Shown here piece by piece: positions 25,416 through 33,717 of a DNA stretch of 64,000 nt (position 1 is its first letter; each line of letters begins with the position of its first letter). Position numbers and translations under genes: made by a program. This stretch comes from Qipengyuania aestuarii (GTDB lineage: Bacteria > Pseudomonadota > Alphaproteobacteria > Sphingomonadales > Sphingomonadaceae): the NCBI RefSeq assembly GCF_019711535.1, contig NZ_JAIGNP010000003.1:310001-374000 (forward strand). The letters are read 5' to 3'. The notes beneath the pieces are model-generated. The model searched no databases. It had not been told where the DNA came from and saw nothing but the letters and a program-made list of their open reading frames with translations.

Positions 25416-26405
25416 TCAGGCGGAACAGCTCGCTCCGCCGAGCACGCAGAAACGGGCGCAGTGGGGATGGTTCAGAGGAACGTCGCAATCCGCCTCGGCC
25501 AGCGTCCCGCCGAGGTCGAACCCGTCGTCATGCGGGATGAGTGTGCAGGCTACCACCCGCGGTGCGGGTTCACCCTTGCGATGCACGATCATGCGGCTGG
25601 TGTTGCACATGATGTCGCTTGGCGACTTGCCGAGAATGTCCCAGCAGGCGGTCGTGATCTCGGCGATATCCTTGTCGGCGTCCATCTCGGGGAAGAGCAC
25701 TAGTTTGCCAAGGTCATCCATATCGAGGGCGATGCCCTGCTCGGCGAAGAGGGCGGCGTAGTGGTGGCGGGCGGGGTGCTCGCCTTCGCCGGGGAGCAGC
25801 CGGCCGGCGACAGCGATGGAGAAGCCGCCCTGCGACAGCCAGCGCAGCCCGTCCATCGCCGCGTCCCAGCTGCGCGGCCCGCGTTCAGCCTCGTGCACGG
25901 CCTTGCTGTAGTGGTCGAGGCTGACGCGCAGGGTCAGCCGGTCGCCATGCTGCGCGCGCAAGGCGAGCAGTGCGTCCTCGTGCCGCCGCATCGGCTTCAT
26001 CGCATTGGTCAGCACCAGCACCGCAAAGCCGCGGTCGAGCGCCGCCTCCAGCATTTCGATGATGCCGGGGTTCATGAAGGGCTCCCCGCCGGTGAAGCCG
26101 ATCTCGCGCGTGCCCATGCCCTGCGCCTCGTCGAGGAAGCGCACAGCATCGGCGACCGAAAGATAGACCAGCGCATCATTGGTCGGGCTGCTTTCGATAT
26201 AGCAGCTGGCGCAGGCCAGGTTGCACAAGGTGCCCGTGTTCAGCCACAGCGTGTCGAGGCGCGCGAGCGGGACGCTGGCGCGCGGTTCGCCTTTGGCGGT
26301 GACCTTGGGATCGCTGAACTTTTCGCGCGGAAGGCTGGCCGCATCCACGGCGAAGGGCGAGGGTCCGGCCGGCGCATTGCGCGATTTGCTGCGGGTATCG
26401 TTCAT
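25416..26405 (-). CDS. Radical SAM enzyme of organoarsenical-type cluster
   Basis: A 329-residue radical SAM protein. The [4Fe-4S] motif is C61-x3-C65-x2-C68 (CNLACASC), preceded by LDTLWLNTGTL; GGEP is at 106-109. Seven further cysteines sit in the C-terminal part (254, 267, 287, 307, 316, 320, 327), suggesting an auxiliary Fe-S cluster as in SPASM/twitch proteins. The motif surroundings differ from canonical arsenosugar ArsS, whose motif region reads like CNQQCLHCH, so I do not call it ArsS. It overlaps the flavin oxidoreductase stop by 4 bp and lies within 5 kb of arsM and the arsenosugar-type glycosyltransferases. A role in adenosylation or another radical step on an arsenic intermediate is inferred from context. 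Confidence 0.85.
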   Translation of the reverse strand: MNDTRSKSRNAPAGPSPFAVDAASLPREKFSDPKVTAKGEPRASVPLARLDTLWLNTGTLCNLACASCYIESSPTNDALVYLSVADAVRFLDEAQGMGTREIGFTGGEPFMNPGIIEMLEAALDRGFAVLVLTNAMKPMRRHEDALLALRAQHGDRLTLRVSLDHYSKAVHEAERGPRSWDAAMDGLRWLSQGGFSIAVAGRLLPGEGEHPARHHYAALFAEQGIALDMDDLGKLVLFPEMDADKDIAEITTACWDILGKSPSDIMCNTSRMIVHRKGEPAPRVVACTLIPHDDGFDLGGTLAEADCDVPLNHPHCARFCVLGGASCSA

Positions 26406-27817
26406 GCCAGACGCCTCCGCATCCGCGCGACGAGCCCGGCCCATTTCTTCGGAACCGTGCCGAACACCGTCGGCTCCCAGGCGCTGAAGGCACCGGCTTT
26501 CGAGATCTCGCTCCGGGTCGGATACGGAACGATGGCCGAACCGAGCGCGAAACTGCTGCTTTTGCCCGTAATCGTCTGGGCGAGCGGCAGGACCATTTCG
26601 CCGGCATGCTTGCCGACGATGCTGGCGCCGAGCACCTTCCGGCCTTTCAGCACGAGCTTGAGATGACCCGCATCGTCGCCGTCGGTCAGCGCGCGTTCGT
26701 TGTCGTGGAAGCTTTCGGTCACCACCCTGACCTTGTCCCCGTACCGGCTGCGCGCGTCCTTTTCGGTAAGGCCGACCTGCGCCACTTCGGGATCGGTATA
26801 GGTACACCAGGGCAGCGCCGACCAGTCGACCTTGGCAGGGATGCCCAGCGTGATCTCGAGCGCCACGTTCGAGCCTTCATAGCCCGACACATGCGTCAGC
26901 CGCGGCCCGTCGCGGCAATCGCCGATCGCATAGATGCCCTTCACCGAAGTGCGGCGCCGATCGTCTACCACGATGCCATTGTCGTTCATCGCGACGCCCA
27001 CTTCCTCCAGCCCGAAGCCGGTGCAATTCGCGCGCCGCCCGGTGGCGATCAGCAGATGTGTGCCGTCGATCGTCTCGCCCCCCGCCGTCAGCCGGAAGCC
27101 CGCGCCCTGCGGCTCGACCCGGTCGGCAGTCGCGTGGACGAAGCGTACCCCTTCGCGTTCCAGCGCGGCGCGGACGACCGCCACGCTGTCGGGATCGTCA
27201 CGCCCCATCAACTGCCCCGGTTCGACCACCGTGACCGCGCTGCCCAGCCGCCGGAAGGCCTGCGCCATTTCCATGCCGATCGCGCCGCCGCCCGCGATCA
27301 CCAGATGATCGGGCAATTCCTCCAGCGCGAACAGCGTCTCGTTGGTGAGGTAAGGAACCTCGTCCAGTCCGGCGATCGGCGGGATGGCGGGTTTCGATCC
27401 AGTGGCGATCACGATGCGCGGCGCGGTGAGCGTACGCCAGGCCACTTCCACCGATTGCGGGCCGGTGACCTGCGCCCAGTCGCGAAATACCTCGCAGCCC
27501 ATCTCTTCGAACCGCTCTTCGCTGTCATGCGGAGCGATGGCGGCGATGGCATCGTGGATATGCCGATGCACCCCGCCCCATTCTACCTCCGGCGGGGCGA
27601 GCGTGACGCCGTGGCGCGTGGATATCCGCGCCTCTGCCGCGCGGGCAGCGGCTGCGATCAGCGCCTTCGACGGCACGCAGCCATCGTTGAGACACTCCCC
27701 GCCCATCTTGCGCGCTTCGATCAGCGCGACATCGAGCCCGAACAGCGCGCAGCCGCCCGCAGCAGTCAGACCGGCAGCACCGCCGCCGATCACGATCACG
27801 TCATGAGTGAATTTCAT
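26402..27817 (-). CDS. MerA-like pyridine nucleotide-disulfide oxidoreductase
   Basis: A 471-residue class I flavin disulfide reductase. FAD site GGGAAG at 11-16; redox-active disulfide C42/C47 in GGECLNDGCVPSKAL; NAD(P)H site VIAGGGAIGMEMAQAF; second FAD motif IYAIGDC; a C-terminal dimerisation domain. The catalytic His-Glu dyad of lipoamide dehydrogenase is not seen: the region reads VPYPTRSE with Tyr432, as in mercuric-reductase-like proteins. I choose ATG 27817 since GGGAG lies at a good distance; a GTG sits one codon upstream. Overlap with the radical SAM gene implies joint expression. It is divergent from arsM by 78 bp. Reduction of an arsenical or thiol intermediate is inferred. Confidence 0.88.
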   Translation of the reverse strand: MKFTHDVIVIGGGAAGLTAAGGCALFGLDVALIEARKMGGECLNDGCVPSKALIAAAARAAEARISTRHGVTLAPPEVEWGGVHRHIHDAIAAIAPHDSEERFEEMGCEVFRDWAQVTGPQSVEVAWRTLTAPRIVIATGSKPAIPPIAGLDEVPYLTNETLFALEELPDHLVIAGGGAIGMEMAQAFRRLGSAVTVVEPGQLMGRDDPDSVAVVRAALEREGVRFVHATADRVEPQGAGFRLTAGGETIDGTHLLIATGRRANCTGFGLEEVGVAMNDNGIVVDDRRRTSVKGIYAIGDCRDGPRLTHVSGYEGSNVALEITLGIPAKVDWSALPWCTYTDPEVAQVGLTEKDARSRYGDKVRVVTESFHDNERALTDGDDAGHLKLVLKGRKVLGASIVGKHAGEMVLPLAQTITGKSSSFALGSAIVPYPTRSEISKAGAFSAWEPTVFGTVPKKWAGLVARMRRRLA

Positions 27818-27895
27818 CACTTGCTCCCTAGGCCATTATGCGGGACAGGCGAAGGGCGTTTCCCGCATGCAGCATTTCGAAAGGCTTCCAGCCCC

Positions 27896-28948
27896 ATGAA
27901 CTTGGCCAATTCGCAGGATTATTACGGCAAGGTACTTGCCTCTTCCGCCGATCTCAAAACCGATGCCTGCTGCACGGCAGAGGCCCCGCCTCCCGCCGTG
28001 CTCGCCGCCATGCGCAATGTGCATGAGGATGTGCGCAGCCGCTATTACGGCTGCGGCCTGGTCACCCCGCAAGCGATCGAAGGGTGCCATATCCTCGATC
28101 TTGGGTCGGGCAGCGGGCAGGATGCCTATATCCTTGCCCAGATGGTTGGCGAGACAGGGTCGGTCACCGGTGTCGACGCCACGCCCGAGCAACTGGCCGT
28201 CGCGCGCCAACACGAGGACTGGCACCGCGACCGCTTCGGCTATGCGCAATCGAACGTGCGGTTCATCGAAGGCGATATCGAAAAGCTGCTGACGCTCGAT
28301 CTGCCGGAAAACCATTTCGACGTGATCGTATCCAATTGCGTCATCAACCTGGTGGCGGACAAGGGCGCGGTGTTCGAAGCGGCCCACCGATTGCTGAAGG
28401 ATGGCGGCGAACTCTATTTCTCCGACGTCTATTCGGATCGCCGAGTCCCCCCTTCCCTGCAAAGCGATCCGGTGCTGCATGGCGAATGCCTTTCCGGCGC
28501 GCTATACTGGGGCGATTTCATCGCGCTGGCCAAGGCCGCCGGTTTTGCCGATCCGCGGCTGGTAACCAGCCGCCCGCTCGGCATCGACGATCCCGCCATC
28601 GCCGCCAGGCTTGACGGTATCGGCTTCCATTCCGCCACCTATCGCCTGTTCAAGCTGCCCGGCCTCGAATCGCAATGCGAAGATTACGGCCAGGCCGTGC
28701 GCTACAAGGGCACGCTGGCGGGGAGCGAGCGGGTCTTCGAACTCGACGGCCACCACCTGATCGAGGCCGGTCGGATGTTCCCGATCTGCGGCAACAGCTG
28801 GAAAATGCTGGCCGACACGCGCTTTGCCCAGCATTTCGATTTCTTCGGCGATTTCTCGACCCATTACGGCGTCTTCCCCGACTGCGGAATTGCCATGCCG
28901 TTCACCGGCGGCAGCGATGACGCGCCCCAGCCCGCCGCCTGTTGTTGA
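27896..28948 (+). CDS. arsM: Arsenite S-adenosylmethionine methyltransferase (AS3MT-like)
   Basis: A 350-residue methyltransferase that looks remarkably like animal AS3MT: YYGKVL and SADLKTDACC at the N-terminus, then YYGCGLVTP, LDLGSGSGQDAYILAQMVG (SAM motif I), DVIVSNCVINLV, GGELYFSDVYSD and HGECLSGALYW. The four cysteines that bind As(III) in AS3MT have counterparts at C25/C26, C53, C148 and C198. The C-terminal domain ends in Cys-Cys. It converts arsenite stepwise to mono- and dimethyl arsenicals. The stop overlaps the SDR start. The ATG at 27896 is chosen; the frame is open far upstream only because it shadows the divergent oxidoreductase gene. Confidence 0.93.
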   Translation: MNLANSQDYYGKVLASSADLKTDACCTAEAPPPAVLAAMRNVHEDVRSRYYGCGLVTPQAIEGCHILDLGSGSGQDAYILAQMVGETGSVTGVDATPEQLAVARQHEDWHRDRFGYAQSNVRFIEGDIEKLLTLDLPENHFDVIVSNCVINLVADKGAVFEAAHRLLKDGGELYFSDVYSDRRVPPSLQSDPVLHGECLSGALYWGDFIALAKAAGFADPRLVTSRPLGIDDPAIAARLDGIGFHSATYRLFKLPGLESQCEDYGQAVRYKGTLAGSERVFELDGHHLIEAGRMFPICGNSWKMLADTRFAQHFDFFGDFSTHYGVFPDCGIAMPFTGGSDDAPQPAACC

Positions 28949-29994
28949 GGATCCTCGTCACTGGTGCCGCCGGCCTGCTGGGCGGCGAGCTGTGCAAGCG
29001 CCTGCTCGAAGCCGGTCACGCGGTGACCGGGCTCGTGCACCGCAATCCCACGATCTGCGGGAATGATGGGCAGGCCCTCGCCATCGATACGCTCACGGGC
29101 GACATTTCCCAGCCCCGTTTCGGCTGGGAGGCCGAGCGGTTTGCGGAAGTGGCGCAGGCGCACGATTTGCTGATCCATTGCGCCGCGACCGTGCGCTTCG
29201 ATCTGGCGGAGGACGATTATCGCGCTGTCAATGTAGACGGCGTGGCGCATGCACTGGTGCTGGCCGAAGCGGGCGGGATGGATTTTCTCCATGTCTCGAC
29301 CGCCTATGTCTGCGGCATCCGCAACGGCACGATCAGCGTGAACGATGCGCTGCCGGGCAGTGGGCCGGGTAGTGGGCCGGAAAACGCGCCCGAAATCGGT
29401 TTCGCCAATGGCTATGAAGCCAGTAAGGCAGCGGGTGAGCGGCTGGTGCGCGCGAGCAGCGTGCGCTGGGCCATCGCGCGCCCTTCGATCGTGGTCGGCG
29501 ATTACGAAACCGGCGCAATCCGGCAATTCGACACCACCTACGCCGCGTTCAAGCTGATCGCCGAGGGCCGCGTGCGGCAGATGCCCGCGCGGGCGGACGG
29601 TACGCTGGATTTCGTGCCGCTCGACCACGTGGCGCAAGGGATCGTTCTGATCGCCGAGCGGATGGAGGATGCGGCGGGCGGCACCTATCACCTCGTTTCG
29701 GGCCAGCCATTGCCGGTGACTGCCTTTGCCGGCGCGATCGGGTCCTATCCCCAGTTCCACGAACCCCGACTGGTGACGCCCGAAGAGTTCGATCCGGCGT
29801 CGCTACAGGCGCTGGAGCGGCGGCTCTACAAGCGCGTGGCGGGCCTTTACGCCAGCTATTTCCAGCGCGATCCGCATTTTTCGGATACCGAATTCCGCAA
29901 GCTGTCGGGCCGGGGCTGCCCGCCTACGGGGCCCGCCTATATCCACCGGCTGATCGATCACTGTATTGCGGTGGGCTTCCTGCCCGCCGCCTAG
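28945..29994 (+). CDS. Extended SDR, NAD-dependent epimerase/reductase-like
   Basis: A 349-residue extended short-chain dehydrogenase. Nucleotide motif G7xxG10xxG13 (TGAAGLLGG), Ser118 in HVSTAYVCG, and the catalytic pair Y157/K161 (YEASK) are present. The block CAATVRFDLAEDDYRAVNVDG resembles the NAD_binding_4 (thioester/fatty acyl reductase) branch, so it may act on an acyl or sugar intermediate. The start is TTG at 28945, overlapping the arsM TGA as TTGA; another TTG is one codon upstream. Co-transcription with arsM is near certain. It converges with the glycosyltransferase gene, overlapping by 4 bp. Substrate unknown. Confidence 0.87.
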   Translation: MRILVTGAAGLLGGELCKRLLEAGHAVTGLVHRNPTICGNDGQALAIDTLTGDISQPRFGWEAERFAEVAQAHDLLIHCAATVRFDLAEDDYRAVNVDGVAHALVLAEAGGMDFLHVSTAYVCGIRNGTISVNDALPGSGPGSGPENAPEIGFANGYEASKAAGERLVRASSVRWAIARPSIVVGDYETGAIRQFDTTYAAFKLIAEGRVRQMPARADGTLDFVPLDHVAQGIVLIAERMEDAAGGTYHLVSGQPLPVTAFAGAIGSYPQFHEPRLVTPEEFDPASLQALERRLYKRVAGLYASYFQRDPHFSDTEFRKLSGRGCPPTGPAYIHRLIDHCIAVGFLPAA

Positions 29995-30713
29995 CGCACG
30001 TCGGGATAGTGGCGCGCCATCCGCCCGCGCAGGCCGAAGGCCCAGAGCATGCCGACCTTGAAATAGATCCAGTTCGCTTTCAGCGGCCCCCAGGCCGCGA
30101 TCCGGCGGTCCGATGTTCGGACGCGGCGGCGGACCATCTTCACGCGGCCCAGCGCGGCGAGCTTCACGCACAGATCGGCCTCTTCCATAACCGCATCGCC
30201 CGGCGTGCAGCCGCCCACGGCAAGGAATTGCTGGCGGCGGAAGAACATGGCGTGATCGCCGAAGAGCAGCCGCACCCCGCGCAGGAACAGATGCGGCCGG
30301 GTGATGAGCGGGGCGTACCAGGTCTTGGCCCAATTATGGATCGTGGTGCCCCAGCGAACACCTTGCGGCCCCGCGATCACCGGCGTGAAACTGGCAAGCG
30401 CGATGGAGGGATCGGACAGAGTGTTCTCGATCACCGCGATCATGTCGGCGGGCGGGATGGTGTCGGCATGGAGGATGCAGACAAACTCGCCCTGAGCCTG
30501 CTCCACCCCGTGATTGATCTGCTTCGCACGGCCCCTTGGCGCGCTCAGCACGCGCCATCCGGCGGCCTCGGCGATGGCTATTGTGGCATCGTTGCTGCCG
30601 CCATCGACCAGCAGGATTTCCAGCGGTGCGGGATCCAGCGCGCCGAGGCTGGCGATCAGCGCGGGCAGCGCCTTTTCCTCGTCCAGCGTAGGGACCAGCA
30701 GCGTGACGCTCAT
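29991..30713 (-). CDS. TIGR04283-type glycosyltransferase (arsenosugar family)
   Basis: A 240-residue GT2-family glycosyltransferase. The GT-A features are LLVPTLDEEKALPALI at the N-terminus, LLVDGGSNDATIAIA, GRAKQINHG, and the metal-binding D-x-D-like FVCILHADT. Later segments RWGTTIHNWAKTWYAPLI, LLFGDHAMFFRRQQFLAVGG and DAVMEEADLCVKLAALGR match TIGR04283, a family named for its genomic association with arsenosugar biosynthesis. A hydrophobic C-terminal helix may contact the membrane. Its ATG overlaps the stop of the TIGR04282 gene (ATGA), so the two are coupled. Actual acceptor and donor are unknown. Confidence 0.92.
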   Translation of the reverse strand: MSVTLLVPTLDEEKALPALIASLGALDPAPLEILLVDGGSNDATIAIAEAAGWRVLSAPRGRAKQINHGVEQAQGEFVCILHADTIPPADMIAVIENTLSDPSIALASFTPVIAGPQGVRWGTTIHNWAKTWYAPLITRPHLFLRGVRLLFGDHAMFFRRQQFLAVGGCTPGDAVMEEADLCVKLAALGRVKMVRRRVRTSDRRIAAWGPLKANWIYFKVGMLWAFGLRGRMARHYPDVR

Positions 30714-31285
30714 TCGAATTCGGGCCACTGGGCCAAGTCTTCGGCGGTATCGATATCGGCCAGTTCGGGCAGGATCGCCGGGCCATGGCCGCGCGCCGCC
30801 AGCCGGGCGAGCGTTTCGGGCAGCACCTTGGGCGTGCTCCATTCCATATCCTCGAACAGGAAGGCCACGGGTTCGCGAAAGCCGATCAGATAGTAGCCGC
30901 CGTCATTGGCCGGGCCGAGCACGACGCGCCGATCCTCCAGCGCACCGGCGGCAGCGCGCAGCAGCGGCGCGGTGATGCCGGGGCAATCGCTGCCGATGAT
31001 GAGGGCGGGCGCCTCCACCCGCGCCATCCGCGTCCCGAGATCGCCATCGCCCTGCTCAACCACCGCTACATCTTCACCGAACAGGCCGCGAAATGCTCCG
31101 ACTTCCCCGCCGGTCACGCGCAATTCGAAAGCGAGCCCGCTTTCGCGCGCAACGTCCACGGTGAGCGCAAGCAGCCGCGCATAGAGCCGCGCCGCGCCTT
31201 CCTCGCCCAGCGCGGGAATGAGGCGCGTCTTCACCTTGCCGGGGACCGGCAGGCGGGCGAATATCGAAAGACGGGGACCGGTCAT
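30710..31285 (-). CDS. TIGR04282-type glycosyltransferase (arsenosugar family)
   Basis: A 191-residue nucleotidyltransferase-like GT-A protein matching TIGR04282/DUF2064: IFARLPVPGKVKTRL at the N-terminus, LGTRMARV, LIIGSDCPGI with its metal-site Asp, and LGPANDGGYYLIGF, then DIDTAEDLAQW. The family is named for arsenosugar biosynthesis by context. I use the ATG at 31285; a GTG three codons upstream is also open. It precedes and overlaps the TIGR04283 gene. The pair probably acts in sequence or as a complex. tRNA-Lys lies 55 bp upstream on the same strand. Confidence 0.92.
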   Translation of the reverse strand: MTGPRLSIFARLPVPGKVKTRLIPALGEEGAARLYARLLALTVDVARESGLAFELRVTGGEVGAFRGLFGEDVAVVEQGDGDLGTRMARVEAPALIIGSDCPGITAPLLRAAAGALEDRRVVLGPANDGGYYLIGFREPVAFLFEDMEWSTPKVLPETLARLAARGHGPAILPELADIDTAEDLAQWPEFE

Positions 31286-31339
31286 CGCCGTCACCTTAGC
31301 GCCTGTGCGCCACGGGTGAAGGGGATGACGGAAGAAACG

Positions 31340-31416
<77 letters not shown>

Positions 31417-31524
31417 ACCACGGGCGGCTCCCTAAGCAGGTGGCTCCGGCTGGTCAAGCATGGTTTGTCCAGCTTTTCGCAGGCCGGTCCGTTCGGGGCC
31501 TTGTTGCGGCACTTGCGATGCAGG

Positions 31525-32031
31525 TCAGGCGCGCAGGTCTGGGCGGGGTTTACGGATGCGCGCGGCGAGTTGCCGCAGCGTGAGCGCCGTTACCGGATCG
31601 CGCCAGTGGGGAGCGATTTCGGCGGCCGGTCCGATAACGAAATCCCGCTCGCGAAACAGCGGGTGGGGGATGGTGAGGTCTGCCGATGCCCAGACGCCGC
31701 CGCTCCACAGGACGATATCGAGATCGAGCGGGCGCGCGCGCCACCTTGCTCCGCGCCGGCGGCGTCCGAACTCGCGCTCGACCTCCTGCAGGACATCCAG
31801 CAGCGCCGCCGGGGCAAGCCCGGTCTCGATCACCGCCGCCGCATTGGCATAGCGTCTGATCGAAGGGCCGATGGGCCGGCTGGCGATGATGCCGGAGACC
31901 GCGGCGACTTTGCACTCGGGACGGGCCAGCCTGCCGATGGCGGCCCGCAGGACCTGCGCCGGCCCGCCCACGCCGGGAACGCGCATGTTCGAACCCAGCG
32001 CGACAAGATAAAAGTGGCGCGGTTCGGCCAT
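31525..32031 (-). CDS. folK: 2-amino-4-hydroxy-6-hydroxymethyldihydropteridine diphosphokinase
   Basis: A 168-residue HPPK that pyrophosphorylates 6-hydroxymethyl-7,8-dihydropterin in folate synthesis. Signature elements are YLVALGSN at the N-terminus, YANAAAVIETGLAP, the loop RWRARPLDLDIVLW (family RPLDLDI signature) and TIPHPLFRERDFVIGPAAEIAP. ATG at 32031 is preferred over an adjacent GTG. It is 28 bp downstream of aguB on the same strand; other fol genes are not in the window. Confidence 0.94.
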   Translation of the reverse strand: MAEPRHFYLVALGSNMRVPGVGGPAQVLRAAIGRLARPECKVAAVSGIIASRPIGPSIRRYANAAAVIETGLAPAALLDVLQEVEREFGRRRRGARWRARPLDLDIVLWSGGVWASADLTIPHPLFRERDFVIGPAAEIAPHWRDPVTALTLRQLAARIRKPRPDLRA

Positions 32032-32059
32032 CACGCGTCGCGGCGCGCCGGGAAAGGCA

Positions 32060-32923
32060 TCAGATATCCTCGGCGATCCGGCCGTAGAGCTGCGGGCGGC
32101 GATCGCGGAAGAAGCCCATTCCCGCCCGGTGCTTGGCAGCGCGGTCGAGATCGAGCGTCGCGACCAGCACGCCGCTTTCGCTGGCGCCGAATTCTTCGAT
32201 CAGATCGCCCCATTCGTCGGAGATGAAACTGTGGCCGTAGAAGCTCTGCAGGCGGTCGGCGGGCCCTTCGTGGCCGATGCGGTTGGCGGCGCAGACCGGC
32301 ATGCAGTTCGACACCGCATGGCCGATCATCGCCCGGCGCCACATGCGGCTGGTGTCGAGTTCCGCGTCATAGGGTTCGGACCCGATGGCGGTGGGATAGA
32401 AGAGCACTTCGGCCCCTTTCAGCGCCATGACCCGGGCGCATTCGGGATACCACTGATCCCAGCATACCCCCACGCCGATCCGCGCGCCGAACAGGTCCCA
32501 CACCTTGAAGCCGTCGTTGCCGGGCCGGAAATAGTATTTTTCCTCATAGCCCGGCCCGTCGGGAATGTGGCTCTTGCGGTAAGTGCCCATGATCTCGCCG
32601 TCCGGCCCCACCATCGCCAGCGTGTTGTAATAGTGGTGACCGTCGCGCTCGAAGAAGCTGGTCGGAATGGCGACGCCGAGCTTCTTCGCCAGCTCCTGCA
32701 TCGCCAGCACGCTGGGATGCTCCGCCGTGGGGCGCGCGCGGGAGAACAGATCCTCCTCTTCCTCGCGGCAGAAATACTCGCCCGCGAAGAGTTCGGGCGG
32801 CAGGATGACCTGAGCGCCCTTCCCGGCGGCTTCTTCCACCAGCTGCGAAACGGCGGCGATATTATCCGCCTCGTCCGGAAGGGCGAGCGGCAGTTGCAGG
32901 ACGGATATGGTCAGCTCTCTCAT
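32060..32923 (-). CDS. aguB: N-carbamoylputrescine amidase
   Basis: A 287-residue nitrilase-superfamily enzyme that hydrolyses N-carbamoylputrescine to putrescine, CO2 and ammonia, the last step from agmatine. The catalytic triad is E44 (LPPELFAGEYF), K117 (TYRKSHIPDGPG) and C154 (GVCWDQWYPE). Length and the blocks FRPGNDGF and MWRRAMIGHAVSNCMPV fit AguB closely. The usual partner agmatine deiminase (aguA) is not in the window. It lies 11 bp after the SIMPL gene stop. Confidence 0.94.
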   Translation of the reverse strand: MRELTISVLQLPLALPDEADNIAAVSQLVEEAAGKGAQVILPPELFAGEYFCREEEEDLFSRARPTAEHPSVLAMQELAKKLGVAIPTSFFERDGHHYYNTLAMVGPDGEIMGTYRKSHIPDGPGYEEKYYFRPGNDGFKVWDLFGARIGVGVCWDQWYPECARVMALKGAEVLFYPTAIGSEPYDAELDTSRMWRRAMIGHAVSNCMPVCAANRIGHEGPADRLQSFYGHSFISDEWGDLIEEFGASESGVLVATLDLDRAAKHRAGMGFFRDRRPQLYGRIAEDI

Positions 32924-32934
32924 GCGGCAGAGCG

Positions 32935-33717
32935 TTATTTCTCCCGCAGCGCGAAGTCCACCTGGATATAGACCTGGCTGCGCGTGGTGCCGACCATCAT
33001 GCCGGGCGATCCCTCTTCGGGGCGGGGAGCGGTGCGCACTAGCGGCGGCGGTGGCGGCGCAACAGGCGGAGGCGCAGCCGCGGCGCTTTCGACCATCGCA
33101 TCATTCATCGCCTGCGCACCGCGCAGCCATTGCTGGCCCTGCTGGCCGCCTGCATCGCGGATATAAAGCACGCGGCCGATTTCCATGTCGGCAGCCTCGG
33201 CATAGGCCTGCGCCCGGCTGCGGGCGGCCTTGTAGGCATCGGCATAAGCGAGATTGGCGACCGTCTCGGGATCGCTCATGGTCAGGCTGGGGCCGGACAG
33301 GACATTGGCGCCCGCTTCGGTAACCGCGCTCACCGCGGCGCCAGCCCGATCGGGATTGTCCATCGTGACCTGGAAGACGTTCGAGGCCTGGTACTGCCCC
33401 TTGCGATCACCCCATTCGACCCGCCGGACGGAGACATTCTGCGTCTGGATGTCGTCTTCCTCGACCCCGAGTTCGCGCAGGGCAGCCACGATCTCGGCGA
33501 TCTTTTCCGCATTCGCCTCGCTTGCCTCGGTGGCGCTGCGCGAGAATGTCTCGATCCCCGCGTTGAACTGCGCCCGATCGGGCTTGCTTTCAGCCTGGCC
33601 GCTGGCGCTTACGGACAACAACGTTTCCGAATGATCGACGCCGCGAACCTCGTCGGCCCGGTCGCCGCACGCCGCCAGCGCAAGCGTGGCGGCGGAGAGA
33701 AAAAAGACATGACGCAT
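32935..33717 (-). CDS. SIMPL domain (DUF541) lipoprotein
   Basis: A 260-residue exported protein with a lipobox ending at Cys17 (TLALAAC). The SIMPL/DUF541 domain is clear: LLSVSASGQAESKPDRAQFNAGIETFS, ELGVEEDDIQTQNVSVRRVEW, and the region AYKAARSRAQAYAEAADMEIG. A Pro-rich stretch (APPPVAPPPPP) follows before a terminal beta segment. Function is unknown; homologues are periplasmic and membrane associated. Its start codon lies in a 17-bp perfect inverted repeat that could control translation. Confidence 0.9.
   Translation of the reverse strand: MRHVFFLSAATLALAACGDRADEVRGVDHSETLLSVSASGQAESKPDRAQFNAGIETFSRSATEASEANAEKIAEIVAALRELGVEEDDIQTQNVSVRRVEWGDRKGQYQASNVFQVTMDNPDRAGAAVSAVTEAGANVLSGPSLTMSDPETVANLAYADAYKAARSRAQAYAEAADMEIGRVLYIRDAGGQQGQQWLRGAQAMNDAMVESAAAAPPPVAPPPPPLVRTAPRPEEGSPGMMVGTTRSQVYIQVDFALREK

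Noticed and set aside
25416..26405. Calling the radical SAM gene arsS
   Set aside because: The cysteine motif surroundings and C-terminal cysteine pattern do not match what I know of ArsS; only the genomic context fits.
26606..27895. Long plus-strand open frame continuous with arsM
   Set aside because: It is the shadow of the divergent flavin oxidoreductase gene. Its translation is His/Arg/Ala-rich without domain features, while ArsM similarity starts exactly at 27896.
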